Positions 26,573 through 34,782 of a stretch of DNA of 64,000 nt are shown here, piece after piece. The stretch covers positions 372,001 to 436,000 of the forward strand of contig NZ_WMBB01000002.1 of NCBI RefSeq assembly GCF_009708175.1, written 5' to 3'. The stretch's first letter is position 1; every line of letters starts with the position of its first letter. The DNA comes from Nocardia aurantiaca. Lineage in GTDB: Bacteria; Actinomycetota; Actinomycetes; Mycobacteriales; Mycobacteriaceae. The translations under genes and the position numbers were made by a program. The notes beneath the pieces were generated by a model. It ran no database searches. It was not told where the DNA came from and was given only the letters and a program-made list of their open reading frames with translations.

Positions 26573-29500
26573 ATGAACCCACAGGCGCGCCCGGGTGGCT
26601 CGCGGAGTGAGCAGGCCCCTCCCGAAAACGCCACGCAAGCCTACCTTCCCATGACCATGGACGACGAGCTCGAGGCCATGGGCCTGTTCGACGCGGAGGA
26701 GATCGGCCGGGGTGGTTTCGGGGTGGTGTACCGGTGTGCCCAGCGCGCCCTGGACCGGGTGGTGGCGGTCAAGGTGCTGTCCACGGAGATCGACGACGAG
26801 AGCCGGGAGCGGTTCCTGCGCGAAGAACACGCCATGGGCCGGCTGTCCGGGCATCCGAACATCGTCGACATCCTGCAGGTGGACGTGACGCCGAGCGGGT
26901 GGCCCTTCATCGTCATGCCCTATGCCACGCGCGGTTCGCTCGAGCAGGTGGTGCGCGACAGCGGACCCCTGTCCTGGACGGATTCGCTGCGGGTGGGCGT
27001 GAAGCTGGCCGGGGCGATCGAGACCGCGCACCGCGCCCAGGTGCTGCACCGCGATGTGAAACCGGCCAATGTGCTGCTGAGCCGCTACGGGGAGCCGCAG
27101 CTCACCGACTTCGGAATCGCCCGTATCCCAGGGGGTTTCCGCACGTCGACGAGATTGATCACCGGTTCGCCCGCGTTCACCGCGCCCGAGGTGCTCAAGG
27201 GTGACGAGCCGACGGTGCGCTCGGACGTGTACGGGCTCGGGTCCACCCTCTTCGCGCTGCTGACCGGCCACGCCGCCTTCGAGCGGCAGGCCGGGGAGAA
27301 GATCGTGGCGCAATTCCTGCGCATCACCAGCCAGCCGGTGCCGGACCTGCGGGAGCTGGAGATTCCGCCGGATGTGGCCGCGGCCATCGAGGCCGCCATG
27401 TCGCCGGATCCGCGCGACCGGCCCGCGACCGCGGTGGAATTCGGCGAGCTGCTGCGATCCGTGCAGGGCGAACACGGGCAGGTCCCGGACGAGATGGCCC
27501 TGCTCGACGCCGCGGAGCACGGCGACGACGCGGATGCCTCGGGCGCTCGGACATATTCGCGCCGACGCGCGCACACCATTCTCACCGCACCGCGGTCCCA
27601 CTCGCTGGCGCTGCGCCCGCAGGGCAATCCCAACGCCGTGTTCGGGGCCGTCAGCAATACGTTGCCGCCCACGGCCACAACGAAATTCCGGCCACCGATC
27701 CCGGCCCGCGAGCCCATTGCCCGGCCCCGGCTGCTGGAGTCGCTGCGCGCGGGCGGCCGCCGCCGGCTGGCGGTGATCCACGCCCCGGCCGGCTTCGGCA
27801 AGAGCACCCTCGCCGCGCAGTGGTGTGCCGAGCTCAGCGATCGCGGGGTGGCGGTCGCCTGGATCGGCGTCGACAGCGACGACGACAATGAGGTGTGGAT
27901 GCTGGCCCACATCATCGCCGCCATCCGCAAGGTGCGCCCCGAGATCGGCGTGGGGCTCGAACAGCTGCTGGAGGAGCGACCCGCCGAAGCGGTGCCGTAC
28001 GCGGTGTCGGCGCTCATCGACGAGGTGCAGGCGAGCGAGAGCCCGGTGGTCGTGGTGGTGGACGACTGGCATCGGATCACCGACGCCGGGGCGCAGCGGG
28101 TGATGGAGTCGCTGCTCGACAACTGTTCGCACGACCTGCGTTTCGTCATCACCAGCCGGGAGCGCGCCGGGCTGCCGCTGAGCCGCCTGCAGGTGGCCGA
28201 CGAGCTGGTGGAGCTCGGCTCCCCGCAGTTGCGGCTGACCGAGGCGGAGACTCGGCAGATCCTGATCGACCGTATGGGCCTGGATCTCGACGACCGGCAG
28301 GCGGAGCAGATCCACATCGCCACCGATGGCTGGCCGGCGGCGATCCAGTTGGTCGGGCTTTCCCTGCGTGCGGCGGATCACGACGTGGATCGGCTGATCG
28401 CCGGACTCTCCGGCGACAACAAGGCGATTCGCGAATACCTCGCCGAGAACGTCCTGGACACCGTCGAGCCCCGGATGCTCGAATTCCTCAGCGCCATCGC
28501 GGTTCCCGAGCGCGTGAACGCCTCGCTGGCGGAGGCGCTGTCCGGCGCGAAGGACGCCGCGGATCTGCTGGACCAGGCCGAGCAGCGCGAACTGTTCGTG
28601 CATCGGCTCTCCGACGATCCGAGCTGGTACCGGATGCAGCCGATGGTGGCCGAGCATCTGCGCGCGCGGCTGGATCGCGCGCAGCCCGGACAGCTGAAGA
28701 AGCTGCACGGCAAGGCTTCTCGCTGGTTCGCCGAACACAATCTGATCAAGCAGTCGGTGGATCACGCGCTCGCCGCCACCGATCTGAAGTACGCGCTGGA
28801 CCTGGTCGAGAAGGGCGGCATGGACCTGATCGACAGCTCCCGGCTGGCCACCCTGTTCGGTATGGTGTCGAAACTGCCGGTGCAGCAGGTAACTTCGCGA
28901 TCCAAGCTGTTGATAGCGCTGGCGCGAGCGAATGTGAACCTACAGCAGTCCGGCGCGGCCCGCACCGCGCTGGGGCGGCTGTCGAACATGCTGGCGCGCA
29001 CCTCGCCCACCGATGCCGAAGCGGTGAACCAGCGCTGCCAGGCGGCGGTGCTGGGCGCGGCCGATCAGGTGGCTCGCGACCGCACCGAGGGCGTGCTGGA
29101 CAAGATCACCGAATGCCTCGAGCTGGCCGATGAGCTCCCGGCGTGGACGGTGTCGACGGCCGCGAACCTGGCCTCCTTCGTGCGGCTGTGCGATTTCGAC
29201 TTCGATGGCGTCCGGGACATGCAGAAGTGGGCCGCGCCCTATCACGCCCGCTCGGCCGACCCGCTGGGCGAGGTGTTCGGGCTGTGCGCCCAGGGTCACG
29301 CCGCCTGCGAGCAACTCGATATCGATACCGCCACCAGATGTTTCGAGCAGGCCTGGCAGACCGCTCGCGACCGCGCGGGTTCCCGCTCGCATTCGGTGCG
29401 GGTGGCGGCCGCGCTGCTGGGCGGGCTGGCCTATCGCCGCGGCGACCTGGACAACGCCGAGCGCCTACTGGATCAGAGCCATGAGACGACCGCCCGGGTC

Positions 29501-30166
29501 GGCCCGGTGGACTTCCTGATCACGATGTTCGTGAGCGGTGCCCGCCTGAAGGCCGTCCGCGGCGACCTGAAGACCGCCACGGCTCGCCTGGACGAGGGCG
29601 CACGCACCGCCGCCGACCGCCGACTCACCCGCCTGGCCGCCGAGGTCCGGGCCGAGCGCCTGCGCCTGGGTCTGCCCGCTGACCCGCTCACGGCCGGGCT
29701 GGTGACCGACCCCATGGTGCGTCCGCTGCGCCACGCCACCGGCGCGGCCGCGCTGGCCACCGAGGCCGAGGAGGTCGCCACCATCCGCGCCCTGCTGGCC
29801 CGGCACTACCGCGGCGAAAACCGCGCCACCGACGAGCTGGCCCCGCTCGGCACCGACGACACCGCGGTCAAACGTGCCCGCGCCCTGTATTCGCGCATCC
29901 GCGAACAACACCGGCCCCGTGCCGAACTCGACTCGGCGCTGCTGCTGGCCGAATGCCTGTCCGCCGCGGGCTGGTTCGGTGAATCCATCGCGCTGCTCAC
30001 GCCGGTGGTGGTTCGCTGTGCCGATCTGGGCTGGTCACGGCCGCTGCTGGATGCCGGGCCCGGAGTGCTGAACATCCTGCGCACGATGCGCCATGAGATG
30101 CCGTTGGACACCGGGGACGGCGACGGGCTGCACGTGCCGCGCCGCTTCCTGGATTCGCTGCTGTAG
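26573..30166 (+). CDS. pknK: serine/threonine protein kinase PknK with STAND ATPase module
   Basis: 1197 aa from the ATG at 26573 (GAGGTGG 5 nt upstream). Kinase domain residues 42-300: GRGGFGVV, Lys67 in AVKVL, HRDVKPANVLL with Asp161, DFG at 179, and SPAFTAPE after an activation loop with Thr residues. Then comes a MalT/STAND-type ATPase: P-loop GFGKST near 405, VVVVDDWHR near 490 and TSRERAGLPL near 530. A helical TPR-like region of about 600 residues follows. Order and sequence match mycobacterial PknK (Rv3080c), a growth and stress regulator that phosphorylates transcription factors. There is no TM helix, so it is soluble. Unlike M. tuberculosis, no virS/mymA genes adjoin it. All kinase catalytic residues are present. 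Confidence 0.95.
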   Translation: MNPQARPGGSRSEQAPPENATQAYLPMTMDDELEAMGLFDAEEIGRGGFGVVYRCAQRALDRVVAVKVLSTEIDDESRERFLREEHAMGRLSGHPNIVDILQVDVTPSGWPFIVMPYATRGSLEQVVRDSGPLSWTDSLRVGVKLAGAIETAHRAQVLHRDVKPANVLLSRYGEPQLTDFGIARIPGGFRTSTRLITGSPAFTAPEVLKGDEPTVRSDVYGLGSTLFALLTGHAAFERQAGEKIVAQFLRITSQPVPDLRELEIPPDVAAAIEAAMSPDPRDRPATAVEFGELLRSVQGEHGQVPDEMALLDAAEHGDDADASGARTYSRRRAHTILTAPRSHSLALRPQGNPNAVFGAVSNTLPPTATTKFRPPIPAREPIARPRLLESLRAGGRRRLAVIHAPAGFGKSTLAAQWCAELSDRGVAVAWIGVDSDDDNEVWMLAHIIAAIRKVRPEIGVGLEQLLEERPAEAVPYAVSALIDEVQASESPVVVVVDDWHRITDAGAQRVMESLLDNCSHDLRFVITSRERAGLPLSRLQVADELVELGSPQLRLTEAETRQILIDRMGLDLDDRQAEQIHIATDGWPAAIQLVGLSLRAADHDVDRLIAGLSGDNKAIREYLAENVLDTVEPRMLEFLSAIAVPERVNASLAEALSGAKDAADLLDQAEQRELFVHRLSDDPSWYRMQPMVAEHLRARLDRAQPGQLKKLHGKASRWFAEHNLIKQSVDHALAATDLKYALDLVEKGGMDLIDSSRLATLFGMVSKLPVQQVTSRSKLLIALARANVNLQQSGAARTALGRLSNMLARTSPTDAEAVNQRCQAAVLGAADQVARDRTEGVLDKITECLELADELPAWTVSTAANLASFVRLCDFDFDGVRDMQKWAAPYHARSADPLGEVFGLCAQGHAACEQLDIDTATRCFEQAWQTARDRAGSRSHSVRVAAALLGGLAYRRGDLDNAERLLDQSHETTARVGPVDFLITMFVSGARLKAVRGDLKTATARLDEGARTAADRRLTRLAAEVRAERLRLGLPADPLTAGLVTDPMVRPLRHATGAAALATEAEEVATIRALLARHYRGENRATDELAPLGTDDTAVKRARALYSRIREQHRPRAELDSALLLAECLSAAGWFGESIALLTPVVVRCADLGWSRPLLDAGPGVLNILRTMRHEMPLDTGDGDGLHVPRRFLDSLL

Positions 30167-30237
30167 ACCTGTCCCGTTGAGAGTTCGCGGAGGGGATTCA
30201 CAGCGTTTCTCGAGGAACGGCATAGACAATCGCCGTC

Positions 30238-31698
30238 GTGTCCTTGACCCATGCGCCGGTACAGTCACCGCCCCTCGCGCCGCCGCCGGCTCCGCAGGCG
30301 CCGGCGGCGCGGACCGGATATCCGGGCTTCCACCACGGGGTTTCGCTATTGCACGGGTGGGTGCCGCAGGTGGTGGCGTTCGCGGCGGTGCTGTTGCTGG
30401 TGATCGCGTTCGCGCGGTTCACCCGCCGCTGGTGGTTGCTGTGGATGCCGGTGTGCGCGGTGGCGGGCGTCGCGGTGGCGTGGGCGGCGTGGATCTTCAC
30501 CAATAATCAAGGCTTGGCCTCGGATCCGGCGCCGGTGCTGCTGTGGTCGTGCGTGGGCCTGACAGCCGCGGGCCTGGTGGCTGCCGTCGTGGGGTTGCGG
30601 ACCGGCGGCTGGTGGCAGCGGATCGCGGCGATCCTGGCGGTCCCGGCGGCGCTGCTTCATACGGGCGTGGTGCTCAACCAGTGGGTCGGCTATTACCCGA
30701 CCGTCCAAGCGGCGTGGGACGCGCTCAACGCGGATCCGCTGCCGCATCAGGTCGACATCGACGCGCTGGGCGGGCTGAGGAACACCGATATGGGGACCGG
30801 TCGGATCGTCGAGGTGAACATTCCGGAGTCCGGCAGCGACTTCCGGCACCGGCGCGAGTACGTCTACCTGCCGCCCGCCTGGTTCGCGGGGGACAAACCG
30901 CCCACGCTGCCGACCATCATGATGATCGGCGGCGAGTTCAACACCCCGGCGGACTGGGTGCGCAGCGGGCAGATCATGCCCGTCGTGGACGATTTCGCGG
31001 CCAAGAACAACGGGCAGACGCCGGTGCTGGTGTTCGTCGACTCCGGTGGCAGCTTCAACAACGACACCGAGTGCGTGAACGGCCCGCGCGGCGACGCGGC
31101 CGACCACCTCACCAAGGACGTGCCCGACTACATGGAGTCCACTTTCGGCGTGGCGGGGGACGCATCCGCATGGGCCGTGGTGGGCTGGTCCATGGGCGGC
31201 ACCTGCGCGGTGGATCTGGCCGTCATGCACCCCGACCAGTTCGGCACCTTCGTCGATATCGCCGGCGACCTGGGCCCGACCGCGGGCACCAAGGAGCAGA
31301 CCATCACACGCCTCTACGGTGGAAACGCCGACGCCTGGGCACAATTCGACCCGCTGACGGTCATGCGCATGCACGGGCCCTACACCGATGTGGTCGGCCT
31401 CTTCGACGACCTGACCGCGCCCAAGCACAACAGTGGCCAGCAGAAGATGAACTTCCCCGGCATGCCCAAGGTGACCGAGGACCGGATCGGCAAGGGCGGC
31501 CGGGACGGCGTCATGGACACCAATGAGGAAGGCGCGGCCGAGACCCTCTGCGACGAGGGCCGCAAGGTCGGCATCGACTGCACGGTGCACACCACCGTCG
31601 GCGGCCACACCTGGCAGTTCGCCTCGTCGGCCTTCACCTCGTCATTCCCTTGGCTGACAGCACGATTGGGCATCCCGGTAGCGGGTCTGTCGTCCTAG
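30238..31698 (+). CDS. membrane-anchored esterase D/mycolyltransferase-fold hydrolase
   Basis: 486 aa from GTG. After a proline-rich N-terminus, four TM helices (about residues 42-60, 66-84, 98-118 and 125-145) lead to an extracellular alpha/beta-hydrolase domain of the esterase D / antigen 85 fold. The nucleophile elbow is G-W-S-M-G-G and the catalytic histidine is likely in GGHTWQF near the end, with YLPPAWFAGDKPPTLPTIMM forming the central strands. This resembles actinobacterial four-TM esterases that act on trehalose or mycolate esters; the actual substrate is unknown. It starts 71 nt after pknK with no terminator between, so co-transcription is possible. Confidence 0.85.
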   Translation: MSLTHAPVQSPPLAPPPAPQAPAARTGYPGFHHGVSLLHGWVPQVVAFAAVLLLVIAFARFTRRWWLLWMPVCAVAGVAVAWAAWIFTNNQGLASDPAPVLLWSCVGLTAAGLVAAVVGLRTGGWWQRIAAILAVPAALLHTGVVLNQWVGYYPTVQAAWDALNADPLPHQVDIDALGGLRNTDMGTGRIVEVNIPESGSDFRHRREYVYLPPAWFAGDKPPTLPTIMMIGGEFNTPADWVRSGQIMPVVDDFAAKNNGQTPVLVFVDSGGSFNNDTECVNGPRGDAADHLTKDVPDYMESTFGVAGDASAWAVVGWSMGGTCAVDLAVMHPDQFGTFVDIAGDLGPTAGTKEQTITRLYGGNADAWAQFDPLTVMRMHGPYTDVVGLFDDLTAPKHNSGQQKMNFPGMPKVTEDRIGKGGRDGVMDTNEEGAAETLCDEGRKVGIDCTVHTTVGGHTWQFASSAFTSSFPWLTARLGIPVAGLSS

Positions 31699-31760
31699 CC
31701 GCGGGCGTCGAGGGCGGAAGCGGGCGCGCCGAGTCGAAGCGGGCGGGCACCGAAGGGGAA

Positions 31761-31790
31761 GCGGGCGTGCGGTCCAGGCCGCGCGCCCGC
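31761..31790. terminator. GC-rich hairpin between convergent genes
   Basis: A 12-bp stem (31761-31772 with 31779-31790, one G-U pair) and a 6-nt loop. It lies after three irregular GAAGCGGGCG repeats (31717, 31736, 31758) downstream of the esterase gene. Confidence 0.65.
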
Positions 31791-31808
31791 TCCGCGACAA
31801 CGCGGGGG

Positions 31809-31831
31809 TCTCAGGGGCTCATCCCCTGAGA
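31809..31831. terminator. hairpin directly after the methyltransferase stop
   Basis: TCTCAGGGG pairs with CCCCTGAGA around CTCAT, ending 2 nt from the stop codon of the minus-strand methyltransferase gene. It is a probable terminator or 3' stabiliser. Confidence 0.65.
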
Positions 31832-31832
31832 G

Positions 31833-33149
31833 CTATGCCTTCCACCAGGGGCGCAGCGGGACGGTCCAGGCCTGGTCGGCGCCGAGCTTCACGCCGACGA
31901 TCTGGTGCAGCTGCACCACGTTGCGCTCGAACCCGAGCTGGCAGCCCGCCATGTACAGGCCCCACACCTTGGCGATGCCCTCGCCGACCTCGGCGACGGC
32001 GTCGTCCCAGTTCTTCACCAGGTTGTCGCACCATTCGGCCAGCGTCAGGGCGTAGTGCTGGCGCAGGTTCTCCTCGTGCAGCACCTCGAGGCCCACGTTC
32101 TGGATCTCGGAGATGATGCGGCCGGACCCGGCCAGCTCGCCATCGGGGAAGACGTAGCGGTCGATGAAGTCGCCGGCCTTGGTGATGCGGGTGTTGTCCG
32201 GCCGGGTGATGGAGTGGTTCAGGAACAGGCCGCCGACCTTCAGCTTCGACTTGATGTACTCGAAGTAGGCCGGGTAGTTGTGCACACCGATGTGCTCGGT
32301 GAGGCCGATGGAGGACACCGCGTCGAATCCGCCCTCACGCACGTCGCGGTAGTCGCTGTGGCGCACCTCGGCGAGGTCGGACAGGCCCTCCTCGGCGATC
32401 CTGGCCTGTGCCCATTCGGCCTGTTCGGCCGACAGCGTGGCGCCGATGACCTTGACCCCGCGCTTGGCGGCGTAGAGCGCCATGCCGCCCCAGCCGCAGC
32501 CGATGTCGAGCAGCCGGTCGCCGGGCTTCAGGTTCAGCTTTTCGAAGACCAGCCGGTACTTGTTCTCTTGCGCCTGTTCGAGCGTCCAGGTCGGGTCCTC
32601 GTAGGTCGCGCAGGTGTAGGTCATGGACGGGCCCAGCACGTACTCGTAGAACGTGTTGGAGACGTCGTAGTGGTGGTGGATGGCCTCGGCGTCGCGAGTC
32701 TTGCTGTGCCGCAGCCCTTCCAGGGCGATGCGCCGCCAGCGCGGCATGGCCTCCTGCGGCGGCGGGGGCACCGGCTTGAGCAGTTCCCAGCCCAGCGAGC
32801 GGGCGATGACCACCAGCTGCAGCGCGGTGGGGCGGCGGAACTTCATGCCCGCGATGGCCTTCAGCAGTTCGTATGGGTCACCGGGTTCGACGCCGTGGGC
32901 GATCAGGTCGCCGGAGATGTAGGCACGGGCCATGCCGAGGTCGCCGGGCGCGGTCGCGATGTAGTTGACGCCGCGCGGATTGACGATCTCCAGGCCGAAT
33001 TCCGAGTCCTGCGGTCCGGCGCTGCTGCCGTCGTAACAGGTCAGGCGGATCGGCACCGGGCCCTCGACGAGGGTCTCGAAGATCTCGGCAATGCTGAGTT
33101 TGCTTCCGAGCTCGGCGAATACGTCGGAACGGTCCTTGTACGTTGTCAT
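31833..33149 (-). CDS. SAM-dependent fatty-acid methyltransferase (cyclopropane synthase family)
   Basis: 438 aa. Residues 1-150 are the N-terminal lipid-binding domain. The methyltransferase core has LDIGCGWGGMALYAA near 205 (SAM motif I), HHHYDVSNTFYEYVLG near 160 (typical CFA-synthase entry) and SSIGLTEHIG near 290. Such enzymes add a methyl from SAM to a cis double bond of a phospholipid acyl chain. The gene overlaps a FAD oxidoreductase by 4 nt; this pairing defines the bfaAB/tmsAB type operons shown to make 10-methylstearic (tuberculostearic) acid, via a methylene intermediate reduced by the flavoprotein. By position next to dnaX it also matches Rv3720. A cyclopropane product cannot be excluded. 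Confidence 0.88.
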   Translation of the reverse strand: MTTYKDRSDVFAELGSKLSIAEIFETLVEGPVPIRLTCYDGSSAGPQDSEFGLEIVNPRGVNYIATAPGDLGMARAYISGDLIAHGVEPGDPYELLKAIAGMKFRRPTALQLVVIARSLGWELLKPVPPPPQEAMPRWRRIALEGLRHSKTRDAEAIHHHYDVSNTFYEYVLGPSMTYTCATYEDPTWTLEQAQENKYRLVFEKLNLKPGDRLLDIGCGWGGMALYAAKRGVKVIGATLSAEQAEWAQARIAEEGLSDLAEVRHSDYRDVREGGFDAVSSIGLTEHIGVHNYPAYFEYIKSKLKVGGLFLNHSITRPDNTRITKAGDFIDRYVFPDGELAGSGRIISEIQNVGLEVLHEENLRQHYALTLAEWCDNLVKNWDDAVAEVGEGIAKVWGLYMAGCQLGFERNVVQLHQIVGVKLGADQAWTVPLRPWWKA

Positions 33150-34600
33150 TTGCGTTGCACCGCCTTCGAATACAGATCGAGTAGACGAGAATCCGGGTCG
33201 TAGCGTTTCTTGAGCGAGGAGTAGGTATCGCCGCCGTAGTAGAGGGCCGCGAACTCATCCTCGTCGTAGAAGGCATCCGAATACAGGGATTTATGACCGT
33301 CCAGTTCGGATACCTTGCGCTCGATGGCACGGTTGGCCGCGCCCTCGGGCTGCCCCGGCACGGTCGGCACGGCCGACCAGAAACCGATATTGACATAGTT
33401 GCGGCCGGGCTCGAGCGGATAGAGCGGCCAGGGGCGTTCGGCTGCGTCCTGCACTTCCGCGCGGTTGGCGCGCAATCGCAACGGGCACAACCAGATCGGC
33501 TCGATGGGGATCTCGCGCAGGAACCACTCCATGAAGTCCGCGGTGCGCTCGATGGGCACCTCGATGTCCTGCACCACCCGCTCACGCGGCGGATTCCCGT
33601 GCCGCGCTTCGAGCTTGTCGCCGATCGCGTACCTGTGGTCCAGCGCGATGAGCTTCCAGTAGAAGCTGGAGCGCCGGTACCGCTCGGGCCACAAGCGCCG
33701 GATCTTCGGGTTCTGCGCCCCGAAGGCGCGCGAGCACCAGAACCAGTCGGTGTCCCAGCGCCACAGGTAGTCGTGGATGGTCAGCCGATCGCGCTTGGGC
33801 TGCTTCGAGTCGTGCTGGATGGACCGGTAGTAGATGTCCATGCCGGTGTAGTCGCTGACCGGGCCGGGCTCGTCGCTCTGGCGGCCCAGCACCAGGTAGC
33901 TCTCATCGGCGGTGAAGACCACACCGTCGAGGTAGTCGACCCGTTCGCCGTCCCAGGAGCGGTCTGCGATGATCTGTGCCATCGTCGCCTCCAGCTCCCG
34001 CAGATCGTGGAACCGGAGGTGCCGCAACGCCACGTAGGGCAGTACCGGTTCGAGTTCTATCTTCAGTCGGGTCGAGTACCCGAGCGTGCCGTAGGAATTC
34101 GGGAATCCGCGGAAAAGATCCGCGTGTTCGCCGTCCCGGGTGGCGGTGACGATCTCACCGGCGCCGGTGAGCACGTCGAGTTCCAGCAATGACTCGTGCG
34201 GGAGCCCGTTGCGGAACGAGGTGGACTCGATGCCCAATCCGGTGACCGCGCCGCCCAGGGTGATGGTCTTGAGCTGGGGCACCACGAACGGCGCCAGCCC
34301 GTAGGGCAGGGTGGTGGCGACCAGGTCCTCGTAGGTGGTCATCCCCGCCACGTCGGCCGTGCGGGCTTCGGCGTCGACCGCGATGACCTGTGTCAATCCG
34401 GATACGTCCAGACCGAGTGCGGTACTGCGGGCCCGGGCACGGAAGAGATTGGACGTCTTCTTGGCCAGCCGCACGTTCGCATCCGGGGGGATGGCGCGGT
34501 ACGAGGCCAGGAGACGATCGACCCCGGCCCGATGCGCGGCGAAACCTGATTCCTGTGCGGCCGGTGCGCGGCCGGCCTTCCCCAACAGACTCACTGCCAC
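33146..34600 (-). CDS. FAD-binding oxidoreductase, partner of the lipid methyltransferase
   Basis: 484 aa with a PCMH-type FAD domain (residues about 40-220: KTSNLFRARA, ADVAGMTTYEDLVATTLPYG, then VPQLKTITLGGAVTGLGIESTS). The C-terminal part has the length and motifs of the DHCR24/DWARF1-like branch (YRRSSFYWKLIALDHRY). It probably reduces the 10-methylene acyl chain made by the overlapping methyltransferase to the 10-methyl form. Start: GTG at 34600, a second GTG two codons later being equally possible; no strong ribosome site. An inverted repeat 138 nt upstream may be its operator. Rv3719 is the positional counterpart in M. tuberculosis. Confidence 0.85.
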   Translation of the reverse strand: MAVSLLGKAGRAPAAQESGFAAHRAGVDRLLASYRAIPPDANVRLAKKTSNLFRARARSTALGLDVSGLTQVIAVDAEARTADVAGMTTYEDLVATTLPYGLAPFVVPQLKTITLGGAVTGLGIESTSFRNGLPHESLLELDVLTGAGEIVTATRDGEHADLFRGFPNSYGTLGYSTRLKIELEPVLPYVALRHLRFHDLRELEATMAQIIADRSWDGERVDYLDGVVFTADESYLVLGRQSDEPGPVSDYTGMDIYYRSIQHDSKQPKRDRLTIHDYLWRWDTDWFWCSRAFGAQNPKIRRLWPERYRRSSFYWKLIALDHRYAIGDKLEARHGNPPRERVVQDIEVPIERTADFMEWFLREIPIEPIWLCPLRLRANRAEVQDAAERPWPLYPLEPGRNYVNIGFWSAVPTVPGQPEGAANRAIERKVSELDGHKSLYSDAFYDEDEFAALYYGGDTYSSLKKRYDPDSRLLDLYSKAVQRK

Positions 34601-34737
34601 CTCGAAAACCTAGCGTGCACCGACCGGTACGGCCAGCAGGAGAGCACCGGCGGGGCGGGTTTTCACGCACAGTTCGTATGCGTGTCGGCGGGTGCGACCA
34701 GCCGTGCAGCGAGGGTATTCCCATCCTCGCCGTGATG

Positions 34738-34758
34738 ATTGTTACTTCAGCTAACAAT
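34738..34758. promoter_or_regulatory. 7-7-7 inverted repeat upstream of the lipid-modification operon
   Basis: ATTGTTA and TAACAAT flank CTTCAGC in an A/T-rich island (about 34735-34765) of a GC-rich gap. It lies 138 nt from the oxidoreductase start and just downstream of the NACHT gene stop, so it could be an operator, or a weak terminator for one of the two. Confidence 0.55.
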
Positions 34759-34782
34759 TGGGTTACGGTGCGCGAGAGCCGT

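Noticed and set aside
26477..28765. 762-codon antisense frame opposite pknK
   Set aside because: Shadow of the kinase/ATPase coding strand; no recognisable motif.
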